Origin: Flavobacterium noncentrifugens
GTDB taxonomy: Bacteria; Bacteroidota; Bacteroidia; Flavobacteriales; Flavobacteriaceae
Length of the DNA: 64,000 nt
Reading direction: 5' to 3'
Assembly: GCF_900100375.1 (NCBI RefSeq)
Contig: NZ_FNEZ01000001.1
Span: forward strand, 372,001-436,000
The position numbers and the translations under genes are program-made. A model generated the notes under the pieces. It was not told the origin of the DNA, did not search any database, and saw nothing but the letters and a program-made list of their open reading frames with translations. Position 1 is the first letter of the stretch, and each line of letters begins with the position of its first letter. This document shows positions 25,453-33,743 of the stretch, in pieces.

Positions 25453-26415
25453 ATGGCAACTATAACTGCTGCAGACGTAAATAAATTAAGAACACAAACA
25501 GGTGCAGGAATGATGGACTGTAAAAAAGCACTTGTTGAAGCTGATGGTGATTTCGACAAAGCCATTGAAAACCTCAGAAAAAAAGGACAAAAAGTTGCTG
25601 ATAACCGTTCTGACCGTGAATCTTCAGAAGGTGCAGCTGCTGCTTTTGTTAACGCCGATAAAACTAAAGGCGCTATCATAACCTTAAACTGCGAAACAGA
25701 TTTCGTAGGTAAAAATGAATCTTTCGTCTCTTTAGCTAAAGAATTGGTTGCAAAAGCGATCAACTTCGCTACTAAAGAAGAATTCCTTGCGTCCGACTTT
25801 AATGGAATCACAGTTGCTGAAAAATTAATTGAGCAAACTGGTGTTATCGGTGAAAAAATTGAAATCGGTGGTTTTGAAATTTTAGAAGGTGCTTTCGTTG
25901 GATCTTATGTTCACATCAACAAAATTGCTGCTCTAACAGCGGTTTCTGCTGTTGTAGACAACGCTGAAGCATTGACTAAAGACATCTCTATGCAAGTCGC
26001 TTCAATGGGAGCCGACACTTTATCTTACAAAGATTTTGATCCTGCATTCGTTGCATCTGAAACGGAAGCGCGTATCGCTATCATCGAAAAAGAAAATGAA
26101 GAAGCAACACGTTTAGGGAAAACATTGAAAAATGTTCCTACATACATTTCTTACGCGCAATTATCTGAAGAAGTTTTAAAACAAGCTGAGGAAGACGCTA
26201 AAGCTGAATTAAAAGCTGAAGGCAAACCAGAACAAATCTGGGATAAAATCCTTCCGGGTAAAATGCAACGTTTCATCTCTGACAACACTACTTTAGACCA
26301 GGAAAAAGCTTTGTTGGATCAGAACTTTATCAAAGATGACAGCAAAAAAGTGAGTGATTATGTTAAAGAATCAAAAGTTGAAATTACAGGTTTCAAAAGA
26401 GTAGCTTTAGGATAA
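25453..26415 (+). CDS. tsf: Translation elongation factor Ts
   Basis: 320 residues. The N-terminal UBA-like domain reads VNKLRTQTGAGMMDCKKALV and EADGDFDKAIENLRKKGQKV, followed by the TDFV motif in LNCETDFVGKNESFVSLAKE, which contacts EF-Tu. The dimerisation domain contains GSYVHINKIAALTAVSAVVD and DISMQVASMGADTLSYKDFD. It releases GDP from EF-Tu in the cytoplasm. Length is normal for Bacteroidota, slightly longer than E. coli. A strong hairpin terminator follows 21 bases after the stop. Confidence 0.98.
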   Translation: MATITAADVNKLRTQTGAGMMDCKKALVEADGDFDKAIENLRKKGQKVADNRSDRESSEGAAAAFVNADKTKGAIITLNCETDFVGKNESFVSLAKELVAKAINFATKEEFLASDFNGITVAEKLIEQTGVIGEKIEIGGFEILEGAFVGSYVHINKIAALTAVSAVVDNAEALTKDISMQVASMGADTLSYKDFDPAFVASETEARIAIIEKENEEATRLGKTLKNVPTYISYAQLSEEVLKQAEEDAKAELKAEGKPEQIWDKILPGKMQRFISDNTTLDQEKALLDQNFIKDDSKKVSDYVKESKVEITGFKRVALG

Positions 26416-26436
26416 TCAATCCTTGCATTTATATTT

Positions 26437-26467
26437 AAAAGCGTCTGAATTTCAGGCGCTTTTTTTT
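26437..26467 (+). terminator. Terminator after tsf
   Basis: The stem GCGTCTGAA / TTCAGGCGC (one wobble), flanked by AAAA and a run of eight T. The family-A repeat begins five bases after the T-run. Confidence 0.85.
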
Positions 26468-26471
26468 ATTT

Positions 26472-26558
26472 GGGCGTTTCCCTCCGGGCCACGCTCTCGG
26501 CTATATGTTTTCCTTCGTTCCTCAGCAAAACGATACCGCCTCCATCGTTAACGCGGGC
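26472..26558 (+). repeat. Family-A intergenic repeat, copy 1
   Basis: Starts GGGCGTTTCCCTCCGGGCC and ends CCATCGTTAACGCGGGC. It is about 80% alike to the copy at 30553-30638, and both directly follow a terminator T-run. The 373-base gap 26416-26788 holds only the terminator, this repeat and the promoter below; no gene was seen. Confidence 0.8.
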
Positions 26559-26671
26559 ATCCAGCGATATAGAAACCCCTGATTAACAATTTGTTCATTT
26601 TAACGATCAAAATTCAAAAAATTATAATCTTATAAAAGCAGGCAAAAGCTTTTATGTTAAATTAATTTTTA

Positions 26672-26679
26672 TATTTTTG
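26672..26679 (+). promoter_or_regulatory. Bacteroidota -7 element for the four-gene secreted cluster
   Basis: TATTTTTG matches TAnnTTTG; it lies 109 bases before the ATG at 26789, giving a long AT-rich leader. No clear -33 element. Confidence 0.45.
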
Positions 26680-26788
26680 TTTTTAACTTTTCTTTTAGAA
26701 TTATTGCCTCCTACGCAATTCAGGTTCACCCCTATCCTATTTAGATCCAAAAAAGAATTTTTAGAACCAAAACAAACAAAACAATAAA

Positions 26789-28003
26789 ATGAACAAATTT
26801 ACCTTGTTAGGCCTGACACTTCTGGCCGCAGTGCAAATCCATGCGCAGTCCAAAAATCCCGAAATTGATTCAAAGTACCGCCGCAGCTCGCTCTACAAAA
26901 TGATGATCGACGACAATTCGCGCTCTTATGCAGATGTCATTAGAAATTCTTTCCTCAACGGCCCGGATCAGGAAAAATTCAACAACCACAATTTAGGATT
27001 GCGTACGATCCCGGCCACCGATGCTAAGGATGAATCGGCAAACATCATCACTTTTATGGAAGCCAACAACATCGCAAGAGATGTTGTGGCCAAATGGTTT
27101 GACCGATCTGCAAAAGGTGGTTTCGACATGGAACTGATCAAAAAACGCGGAAGCTACGATGCGTCTGTACTTGACATTGCAAAAGCAAAATCCAGCAAAC
27201 GCGGACTTGACATGCTTTCAGATGCCGGTGAAGACCTGATCAAAAACACTTTCATTCTTGTAAATGATTTCAAATATGTTTCCAAAGAAGAAGTGGCCAA
27301 AAAAGCCGGCGGATTCATGTCCCTTGCAGGAAATATCGGAGCGGCAGCGGGCGTTTCAGGCGCAAACGAAATGGCAAGCAACGCTACAGAAGCCGTAAAC
27401 GTCGCCGGAAAAGGCTATGTCGTGAAAACCACAGCACACTTGTTCCGCCTGGTTTGGAATGAAGAAACCGCAGCCATTTTCTACAACGATTACTGGGCAG
27501 ATGACAAAACCATCACACCTGAAAGAAAAAAAGCATTCGACGATTCTAAAATCTTCAAACTCGAATACATTGGATCTGATGTTTCATGGGCCGACGTACA
27601 ATCATCAAGCTTCTCACAAAAAACAAACGAACAGCTTATCGAAAGAGCAACAAATAAAGCCATTGATGCCGTAATCGTAAAGCTTCAGAAAGAGCACGAC
27701 GAATTCAAAACCAAAACGCCATTGTTTACCGGCGAACCAATAACTGCTAAAATCGGACTCAAAGAAGGCATTTCCGACAAATCAAAATTCGACGTCATGG
27801 AACAACAACAGGATGCCGATGGGAAAACCAAATATGTGGTCGTAGGAAGCATCAAAATAGATGACAGTTTCCCGATCTGGGACAACCGTTACGGCGCAGC
27901 AGATGAAAATCCGGACAACAAAACCGACAAAACTTACTTCAAAAAAGTCAGCGGAAAAGAATTTTTCCCAGGCATGCTGATCGTTCAGAAAAAAGGAAAA
28001 TAA
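26789..28003 (+). CDS. Exported protein of unknown function, first of a four-gene cluster
   Basis: 404 residues. A Sec signal peptide (MNKFTLLGLTLLAAVQIHAQ) predicts a periplasmic or outer-membrane location. I do not recognise a family. Visible features are a short conserved-looking start (KYRRSSLYKMMIDDNSRSYA), a glycine/alanine-rich stretch near residue 175-200 (GGFMSLAGNIGAAAGVSGAN), a Trp/Tyr-rich part (LVWNEETAAIFYNDYWADDK) and a C-terminal beta-type region with WDNRYGAADENPDNK. No catalytic motif, lipobox or T9SS tail is seen. Three more exported proteins follow with gaps of 30, 17 and 13 bases, so the four are almost certainly co-transcribed and likely act together in the cell envelope. 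Confidence 0.7.
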   Translation: MNKFTLLGLTLLAAVQIHAQSKNPEIDSKYRRSSLYKMMIDDNSRSYADVIRNSFLNGPDQEKFNNHNLGLRTIPATDAKDESANIITFMEANNIARDVVAKWFDRSAKGGFDMELIKKRGSYDASVLDIAKAKSSKRGLDMLSDAGEDLIKNTFILVNDFKYVSKEEVAKKAGGFMSLAGNIGAAAGVSGANEMASNATEAVNVAGKGYVVKTTAHLFRLVWNEETAAIFYNDYWADDKTITPERKKAFDDSKIFKLEYIGSDVSWADVQSSSFSQKTNEQLIERATNKAIDAVIVKLQKEHDEFKTKTPLFTGEPITAKIGLKEGISDKSKFDVMEQQQDADGKTKYVVVGSIKIDDSFPIWDNRYGAADENPDNKTDKTYFKKVSGKEFFPGMLIVQKKGK

Positions 28004-28033
28004 ACAATAGAATTCAACATAAAAACAAGCAAA

Positions 28034-28543
28034 ATGAACAAAAAACTGTTACTATTATTTGTGTTCCTGATCGCCGCTACCGGAATCAATGCACAACAAA
28101 AAAAAGCCGATAAAGCCACCGAAGCATTCCGCTATGAAATCGAATGCGCCGGCATCGGCACCGACGGAACCTATCTGATCAAAGTATGGTCGTATTCAAA
28201 AAACGCAAAATTCGCAGTGACGCAAGCAAAGAAAAATGCAGTCCACGGAATCATCTTCAAGGGATTTTCCGGTGGCGCACAAGGTTGTGTTTCCCAGAAA
28301 CCATTGGCTTCTAGCCCAAACATCGAAGATGAAAAAGCCGATTTTTTCAAGAGCTTTTTTGCGGATGGCGGCGATTACATGAAATATGTATCTGAATCTT
28401 CCGATGGAAACATCGACGCGGCCGACCGCGTAAAAGTAGGCAAAGAGTACAAAATCGGCGTGATCGTATCGGTTTCAAAAGATGCTTTGAGAAGATACCT
28501 CGAAGAATCCGGCGTAGTAAGAGGATTAAGCTCAGGCTTCTAA
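28034..28543 (+). CDS. Small exported protein of unknown function, second of the cluster
   Basis: 169 residues. The signal peptide ends at GINAQ. The mature part begins with a Lys/Ala-rich stretch, then RYEIECAGIGTDGTYLIKVW, KNAVHGIIFKGFSGGAQGC, and a C-terminal DRVKVGKEYKIGVIVSVSKD followed by a short helix. The alternating charged and hydrophobic strands suggest a compact beta-rich domain. Two cysteines (one in each half) could form a disulfide. No family is recognised. Its place between exported proteins, 30 bases after the first and 17 before the third, supports a role as a partner subunit. Confidence 0.65.
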   Translation: MNKKLLLLFVFLIAATGINAQQKKADKATEAFRYEIECAGIGTDGTYLIKVWSYSKNAKFAVTQAKKNAVHGIIFKGFSGGAQGCVSQKPLASSPNIEDEKADFFKSFFADGGDYMKYVSESSDGNIDAADRVKVGKEYKIGVIVSVSKDALRRYLEESGVVRGLSSGF

Positions 28544-28560
28544 TTTTTAAATTTATCCAA

Positions 28561-29517
28561 ATGAAAAAAAATATTATAAAAAATGCTTTAGTCCTGATCG
28601 CATTTTTCAGCATGTCTTTCACTTTTGCACAAGCTAAAAAACCAACGATCATGGTGGTTCCAAGTGATGTTTGGTGCAATACAAACGGTTACATGATGGT
28701 TTTTGACAACCAGGGAACGAAAACCAAAATCCCGGATTACAAAAAAGCATTCCAGGAAAATGCCGACCTTCTTTTGGTCATCGGAAAAATCAACACGATG
28801 ATGGCGGAACGCGGCTTTCCCCTAAAAGACATGGGCGCAGCAATGAAATCCCTTGAAAGTGAAAGTGCCGAAAATTCGATGCTGACTTCAAAAACCGGCT
28901 CCGGAGTTGTTGAAAATCCAATCGACAAATTGAAAAAAGTCGCTAAAGCCGACATCATCATGCAATTGACCTGGACACTAAATACCACCGGCCCAAAAAA
29001 ATCGGTAACGTTCAACTTGCAAGGATTGGATGCTTACACAGACAAACAGGTTGCCGGCGCACAAGGTACAGGCGCGCCATCTTTCTCAGCAGAATTGCCG
29101 GTTTTACTGGAAGAAGCGGTATTGGCACATCTTGACAATTTCAACGCCCAACTCCAGAAACATTTCGACGATTTGTTTGCCAATGGACGCGAAATCACCG
29201 TACGCATCAAAAAATTCGACTCGTGGGCTGATGATCTCGAAACCGAATTCGGCGGAAAAGAACTCAGCGCAGTCATTGAAGACTGGATGGCGGCAAATAC
29301 CGTAAAAGGCCGTTTCAGCACCACCGATTCTACTGAAAACATGATGCTTTTCGAACAAGTCCGCATTCCATTGGCAGACGCTAACGGAAAATCAATCGAT
29401 GCCCGCGGCTTCATAAAAGGCCTTCAGGATTTCCTTAAAAAACCACCTTATGCGATCACAAACAAATTGATGACCAAAGGTTTGGGCCAGGCTACTATCG
29501 TTTTAGGTGAAAAATAA
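28561..29517 (+). CDS. Exported protein resembling DUF6175, third of the cluster
   Basis: 318 residues with a signal peptide ending near FTFAQAK. The mature start KKPTIMVVPSDVWCNTNGYM and the later LNTTGPKKSVTFNLQGLDAY and GTGAPSFSAELPVLLEEAVL recall a Bacteroidota family labelled DUF6175, whose function is unknown; I hold that family name with moderate confidence. The N-terminal strand 'PTIMVVPSD' followed by a helix resembles the start of CsgG/LpoB/TolB-N-like domains, which detect or build envelope complexes. It is likely an envelope-associated component with the three other proteins of the cluster. Confidence 0.6.
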   Translation: MKKNIIKNALVLIAFFSMSFTFAQAKKPTIMVVPSDVWCNTNGYMMVFDNQGTKTKIPDYKKAFQENADLLLVIGKINTMMAERGFPLKDMGAAMKSLESESAENSMLTSKTGSGVVENPIDKLKKVAKADIIMQLTWTLNTTGPKKSVTFNLQGLDAYTDKQVAGAQGTGAPSFSAELPVLLEEAVLAHLDNFNAQLQKHFDDLFANGREITVRIKKFDSWADDLETEFGGKELSAVIEDWMAANTVKGRFSTTDSTENMMLFEQVRIPLADANGKSIDARGFIKGLQDFLKKPPYAITNKLMTKGLGQATIVLGEK

Positions 29518-29530
29518 TCAATAAAGACAC

Positions 29531-30502
29531 ATGAAAAAATTCAACAAAATCTTTTTAAGCCTGTTATTCATAGCAGGTTTAAACTTTTCGCAGGCACAAA
29601 CTGCCGCTAAAAAATCAGCAGATGATTCCGGGAAAATCTCACTTACGGCTTTCGTTCCGGAACAGACTGAAAAAATCCCGGACGGTGCTGCCGGAATGCT
29701 AACCAACAAAATTAACCAGATCCTGAGCCAAAACGGCATGGGTTCTTCGGCCTACAATTCGAGGTTCATCATTACGGCAAACATTGTCGTATTGACGAAA
29801 GACCTTACTGCCACCGCACCGCCAATGACCGCAATGACTTTAGAGGTGACACTTGTGATCGGTGACGGTTTCGAAGGCCGCAAATTCGCAAGCCACACCG
29901 TTACTGTAAAAGGTGTTGGAACGAATGAAAACAAAGGCTATATGGAAGCGATCAAACTAATCAATCCTAAAAATCCTGAAATCCAGTCGTTCGTTGCCAG
30001 CGGAAAATCGAAAATCATCGAATATTACAACAGCAATTGCGCGAACATTATCAAACAGGCCAAAGCATTGGAACAACAAAACAAACTCGACGAAGCGATT
30101 TACATGCTGACTTCCGTTCCTGACGCTTCTGCCGATTGTTTCAACAAAGCGATGGCCGCAGCCGAGCCTTTGTACAAAAAACAAATCGACAAAGAATGCA
30201 AAACGCGTTTGATGGAAGCGACCACTTTATGGAATGCCAACCAAACGGTTGATGCCGCGAACCAGGCAGGCGAATTGCTTTCAGCCATCGATCCGCAATC
30301 GTCTTGTTTTGGTGAAGTAAAGGTGCTTTCGGCTAAAATCGGGAAACGCGTTCAGGAAATCGACAAAAGAGAATGGAAATACAAAGTCGATTCTGAGATC
30401 GGACTCGAAAAAGACCGCATCAAAGCCATTCGCGATATCGGTGTCGCTTACGGAAACGGCCAGCCAAAAACCGTCAATTACAACGTTCGCGGTTGGTGGT
30501 AA
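29531..30502 (+). CDS. Exported protein with LPP20/CsgG-like N-terminal region, fourth of the cluster
   Basis: 323 residues with a signal peptide ending near FSQAQT. Residues of about 35-150 (SLTAFVPEQTEKIPDGAAGM, NKINQILSQNGMGSSAYNSR, FIITANIVVLTKDLTATAPP) show the pattern of a TolB-N/LpoB-like alpha/beta domain: a strand, an amphipathic helix 'L.nkInqil', then 'rFiita'. Residues of about 165-300 are a helical TPR-like part with regular Cys spacing (NSNCANIIKQAKALEQQNKL; DASADCFNKAMAAAEPLYKK), ending with an aromatic-rich VRGWW. This fits a periplasmic scaffold. Function unknown. It is the last gene, followed by a hairpin terminator. Confidence 0.6.
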   Translation: MKKFNKIFLSLLFIAGLNFSQAQTAAKKSADDSGKISLTAFVPEQTEKIPDGAAGMLTNKINQILSQNGMGSSAYNSRFIITANIVVLTKDLTATAPPMTAMTLEVTLVIGDGFEGRKFASHTVTVKGVGTNENKGYMEAIKLINPKNPEIQSFVASGKSKIIEYYNSNCANIIKQAKALEQQNKLDEAIYMLTSVPDASADCFNKAMAAAEPLYKKQIDKECKTRLMEATTLWNANQTVDAANQAGELLSAIDPQSSCFGEVKVLSAKIGKRVQEIDKREWKYKVDSEIGLEKDRIKAIRDIGVAYGNGQPKTVNYNVRGWW

Positions 30503-30522
30503 AATTTAAAAAAAATCACAAA

Positions 30523-30552
30523 ATGTCTGAAGCAATTCAGGCATTTTTTTTT
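30523..30552 (+). terminator. Terminator of the secreted four-gene cluster
   Basis: Stem TGTCTGAA / TTCAGGCA (one wobble), loop GCAA, T-run. It closely resembles the tsf terminator stem, and it too abuts a family-A repeat. Confidence 0.8.
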
Positions 30553-30638
30553 GGCGTTTCCCTGCGGGCCACGCTCTCAGCTTTATGTTTTGTTCCGTTC
30601 CTCCACAAAACAATACCGCCTCGATCGTTAACGCGGGC
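30553..30638 (+). repeat. Family-A intergenic repeat, copy 2
   Basis: Begins GGCGTTTCCCTGCGGGCC and ends CGATCGTTAACGCGGGC. Same orientation and context as copy 1 at 26472-26558. Confidence 0.8.
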
Positions 30639-30705
30639 AGCAATTTCCAAAACTTGAACAGTTGTTAATCATCAGCAGCAATCACAAAACATCCGACAAA
30701 AATTG

Positions 30706-30713
30706 TATTTTTG
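30706..30713 (+). promoter_or_regulatory. Bacteroidota -7 element for the queuosine precursor transporter gene
   Basis: TATTTTTG matches TAnnTTTG, 17 bases before the ATG at 30731. It lies inside the longer frame that starts at 30662, which supports the shorter start. Confidence 0.5.
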
Positions 30714-30730
30714 AATCACAACGAAACACT

Positions 30731-31411
30731 ATGTTCAAAACCAGAAAAGACACCTTATTTGTCATTCTCGCCGGAATTTTCATCACTAACGCCGTAACCG
30801 CCGAACTCATTGGCGGCAAGCTCATCCAGGTTGGCCCGTATGTCATGAGCATTGGGATTTTGCCTTGGCCTATCGTCTTTGTAACCACCGATTTGATCAA
30901 TGAATATTTTGGGCAAAAAGGTGTCAGAAAGCTTTCTATCATTACGGCCTGCCTGATCGCTTATTGTTTTTTCATCTTGTATTTCGCCATAAAAATTCCG
31001 TCTGCAAAAGGCATTTCAAGCGTCACTGACGAACAGTTTTTCGCAGTTTTCGGGCAAAGCATGTGGATCATTATCGGAAGCATTACGGCTTTTATGGTTT
31101 CGCAAATCATCGATGTTTCGATTTTTCATTTCTTCAAAAATAAGACAGGCGAAAAAATGATTTGGCTTAGAAGCACCGGATCAACAGTCATTTCGCAATT
31201 TTTCGATAGTTTTATCGTGCTCGGAATCGCTTTCTGGCTGACGGGAAAAATGTCAACCGAAGTTTTTATCACATCTGCATTTACAGGTTATTTCGTTAAA
31301 CTGATCATTGCAATCGGACTCACGCCTTTGATTTACCTCGGACATGCACTCATCGAAAAATACATCCACGCAAAAGATGATGCAGAAAATAAAAATCTAA
31401 ACAGTGAATAG
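30731..31411 (+). CDS. Queuosine precursor transporter (YhhQ/VUT family)
   Basis: 226 residues from the ATG at 30731; the longer frame from 30662 would start upstream of the promoter. Family motifs are LFVILAGIFITNAVTAELIG, GILPWPIVFVTTDLINEYFG (with the conserved Asp-Leu-x-Asn-Glu), GSTVISQFFDSFIVLGIAFW and YFVKLIIAIGLTPLIYLGHA. Six to seven membrane segments are visible. Members import 7-cyano- or 7-aminomethyl-7-deazaguanine for queuosine tRNA modification. No queuosine biosynthesis gene lies next to it. The start of a likely promoter element 17 bases upstream suggests a monocistronic gene. Confidence 0.9.
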   Translation: MFKTRKDTLFVILAGIFITNAVTAELIGGKLIQVGPYVMSIGILPWPIVFVTTDLINEYFGQKGVRKLSIITACLIAYCFFILYFAIKIPSAKGISSVTDEQFFAVFGQSMWIIIGSITAFMVSQIIDVSIFHFFKNKTGEKMIWLRSTGSTVISQFFDSFIVLGIAFWLTGKMSTEVFITSAFTGYFVKLIIAIGLTPLIYLGHALIEKYIHAKDDAENKNLNSE

Positions 31412-31425
31412 TTACAATTTCAACC

Positions 31426-31460
31426 GTGCGATTTATGTGATCAACGTTCTGAAATCGCAC
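31426..31460. terminator. Hairpin between convergent genes
   Basis: GTGCGATTT / AAATCGCAC, a 9-bp perfect stem with a 17-base loop, between the stop codons of two convergent genes. It has no good T-run, so termination is only probable. Confidence 0.4.
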
Positions 31461-31481
31461 TTCTGAAATCGTAAATCCAAA

Positions 31482-32555
31482 TTACTTCATAATATCCGCA
31501 TATACAATTTCGCCTTTAACGATATTCAATCCTTTTTTTAGGTCTTTGTTTCGGTTGCAGGCTTCTTCCCAACCGAGGTTTGCAATTTTTAAAACATACG
31601 GCAAAGTCACATTCGTAAGCGCCAAAGTTGAAGTATAAGGCACTGCTCCAGGCATATTTGCCACGCAATAATGCACGACATCGTCAATAATATAGGTGGG
31701 ATCTTCGTGGGTTGTGGCTCTCGTGGTCTCAAAGCACCCGCCCTGATCTACAGCAACATCGACCATAACCGTTCCCGGATGCATGTCTTTGAGCATGTCT
31801 CGCGTGATTAATTTTGGTGCTTTCGCACCCGGAATCAATACACCGCCAACAATCAGATCGTGGTTTTTAATATGCCTGCGGATGTTGTATTCGGTTGACA
31901 ATTCGGTAATCACGTGTGGCGGCATCACATCGTTAACATAGCGCAACCTTTTCATATTGATATCGAGAATGGTAACATGTGCGCCCAAGCCTGCAGCCAT
32001 TTTCGCTGCCTGGATTCCGACAACGCCAGCACCAAGAATCAGGACTTTCCCCGGCGGAACACCCGGAACGCCGCCCAATAAAATTCCACGGCCTTTAATG
32101 GGCTTTTCAAGGTATTTGGCGCCTTGCTGGATTGCCATTCTTCCTGCCACTTCAGACATTGGCGTGAGCAGCGGCAAAGTGCCGTCTTCATCTTCAACGG
32201 TTTCGTAAGCAATACAAACCGATTTGCTTTCGATCATTGCCTGAGTCAGTTCATCGCTTGAGGCAAAATGAAAATAGGTAAAAACAATTTGGTTTTCCCT
32301 AATGTATGGATATTCCTCAGCAATGGGTTCTTTGACTTTCACGATCATGTCGCTGAGCGCAAAAACCTCAGCAGCTTTCTCGATCAAAGTCGCGCCCGCT
32401 TCTTCATAATCGGAATCAAAAAAACCGCTTCCTTCACCAGCGGTTTTTTGTATATATACAGTATGATTATTTTTTATAAGTTCAAAAACTCCGGCCGGCG
32501 TTAAACCGACACGGCTCTCATTATTCTTTATTTCTTTAGTTACCCCTATTTTCAT
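31482..32555 (-). CDS. ald: Alanine dehydrogenase
   Basis: 357 residues from the ATG at 32555; the longer frame adds 12 residues unlike the family. It is recognised by MKIGVTKEIKNNESRVGLTP, GSGFFDSDYEEAGA, FTYFHFASSDELTQAMIESK, GRGILLGGVPGVPPGKVLIL with the NAD-binding GAGVVGIQAAKMAAGLGA, and MVDVAVDQGGCFETTRATTH. It catalyses reversible NAD-dependent deamination of L-alanine to pyruvate and ammonia in the cytoplasm. Length is slightly shorter than the usual 370. It is transcribed alone, convergent with the queuosine precursor transporter gene. Confidence 0.96.
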   Translation of the reverse strand: MKIGVTKEIKNNESRVGLTPAGVFELIKNNHTVYIQKTAGEGSGFFDSDYEEAGATLIEKAAEVFALSDMIVKVKEPIAEEYPYIRENQIVFTYFHFASSDELTQAMIESKSVCIAYETVEDEDGTLPLLTPMSEVAGRMAIQQGAKYLEKPIKGRGILLGGVPGVPPGKVLILGAGVVGIQAAKMAAGLGAHVTILDINMKRLRYVNDVMPPHVITELSTEYNIRRHIKNHDLIVGGVLIPGAKAPKLITRDMLKDMHPGTVMVDVAVDQGGCFETTRATTHEDPTYIIDDVVHYCVANMPGAVPYTSTLALTNVTLPYVLKIANLGWEEACNRNKDLKKGLNIVKGEIVYADIMK

Positions 32556-32618
32556 TATGGTGTGATTTATTTTTATCGCAAATATACACAATCAACCATA
32601 TAAATATTAGGGTTAAAT

Positions 32619-33263
32619 TTATTTTAAATCACTTTTCAATATATTTATAAAATCACAACGTTCAATTTCGATACAACCAAGCGTAGCTAAGTGGTCATTA
32701 TAAACCTGACAATCCAATAATTTATAATTTTTGCTTTTCAGATCATTTGCCAATGCAGTAAAGGCAACTTTTGAAGCATTTGAAACTTTCGAGAACATAC
32801 TTTCCCCACAAAAAACATGTCCAAGGTCAATGCCATACAAACCGCCTACGAGTTCGCCATACTGCCAAACCTCAACGGATTTTGCAACGCCGTGTTCGTG
32901 TAGTTTTACATAGGCCTCGACCATTTCATTCGTAATCCAGGTTCCGTTTTGGCCGTCACGCTTGATTTTTTTGCAATTTGAGATCACTTCCCGAAAATTC
33001 CGGTTGAAAGTCACATTAAATATATTCCGGTTTAAAATATTCCGCATGCTTTTAGAAACAACAAGATCATCAAAATACAAAACCATTCGTCGGTTTGGCG
33101 ACCACCAAATAATTGGGTCATCGTCTTCAAACCACGGAAAAATGCCGCTTCGATAGGCCAGGAGCAACCGCTCCGGGAACAGATCTCCACCAACGGCCAA
33201 TATGCCGTCTTCATCTGTTTCAGAAACCGGTGGAAAGTATAATTCTTTGGTTAAAAAATACAC
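32619..33263 (-). CDS. aat: Leucyl/phenylalanyl-tRNA-protein transferase
   Basis: 214 residues from the GTG at 33263; the frame reaches 33320 but that part overlaps a terminator hairpin. The start VYFLTKELYFPPVSETDEDG and the motifs GILAVGGDLFPERLLLAYRS, GIFPWFEDDDPIIWWSPNRR, NGTWITNEMVEAYVKLHEHG, SVEVWQYGELVGGLYGIDLG and FCGESMFSKVSNASKVAF are diagnostic. It adds Leu or Phe to the N-terminus of proteins starting with Arg or Lys, feeding them to ClpS/ClpAP for degradation. Length matches the family. It lies downstream of the DUF3127 gene, separated by a terminator. Confidence 0.96.
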   Translation of the reverse strand: MYFLTKELYFPPVSETDEDGILAVGGDLFPERLLLAYRSGIFPWFEDDDPIIWWSPNRRMVLYFDDLVVSKSMRNILNRNIFNVTFNRNFREVISNCKKIKRDGQNGTWITNEMVEAYVKLHEHGVAKSVEVWQYGELVGGLYGIDLGHVFCGESMFSKVSNASKVAFTALANDLKSKNYKLLDCQVYNDHLATLGCIEIERCDFINILKSDLK

Positions 33264-33283
33264 GAAAAAGCGTTTTAATTGAT

Positions 33284-33332
33284 AAAGCCCCGACTCGAAC
33301 GCCAGTGACAGGCGAAGCAAATTCGGGGCTTT
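33284..33332. terminator. Terminator after the DUF3127 gene
   Basis: AAAGCCCCGA / TCGGGGCTTT forms a perfect 10-bp stem, with an inner CGCC...GGCG stem. The A/T flanks make it usable from both strands, and it separates the DUF3127 gene from aat. Confidence 0.75.
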
Positions 33333-33350
33333 ATATTTAATTTTGGTTTC

Positions 33351-33722
33351 TTAGAAAGGCAAATCGTCGTGCTCTTCCTCAGTAAAGCTTGGCGCTGGCT
33401 GGAAAGCCGGAGCTGCCGGCATTGCAGCAGATTGTGCTGGCGCTTCTGCCTGTTGTTTTTCAATTCTCCAGCCCTGAATGCTATTGAAATATTTGGTTTC
33501 GCCCTGTGGATTTACCCATTCGCGGCCTCTTAAGTTGATCGACACTTTTACAGGTTCTCCCGGATTATAATTGTTCAATAATTCGCATTTATCCTGAGTG
33601 AATTCAATCATGATGTGCTGCGGATATTGCTCATCTGTGGTCACGACCAACTCTCTTTTTTTAAAGCTGGCGCTTACTTGCTGCTCAGCATTAATGACTT
33701 TAATTTTTCCTGTAACTTCCAT
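33351..33722 (-). CDS. DUF3127-family protein with SSB-like C-terminal tail
   Basis: 123 residues. DUF3127 is recognised by MEVTGKIKVINAEQQVSASF, KKRELVVTTDEQYPQHIMIE, GEPVKVSINLRGREWVNPQG and YFNSIQGWRIEK. The fold is expected to be OB-like. After an Ala/Pro-rich linker (about residues 94-115) it ends EEEHDDLPF, an acidic tip that matches the SSB tail found in this same genome (ssb at 57940-58365 ends DLPF). This suggests a single-stranded DNA- or RNA-binding protein that uses the SSB interaction peptide; the suggestion is inference. No function is established for the family. Confidence 0.85.
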   Translation of the reverse strand: MEVTGKIKVINAEQQVSASFKKRELVVTTDEQYPQHIMIEFTQDKCELLNNYNPGEPVKVSINLRGREWVNPQGETKYFNSIQGWRIEKQQAEAPAQSAAMPAAPAFQPAPSFTEEEHDDLPF

Positions 33723-33743
33723 CTTCTTGTATTTATAATTAAC

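Noticed and set aside
33284..33340. Possible tRNA or tRNA remnant (GTTCGAGTC-like segment next to a GC-rich stem on the minus strand)
   Set aside because: The putative T-arm stem does not pair, and there is no D arm or anticodon arm; the 10-bp stem with AT flanks is better explained as a terminator.
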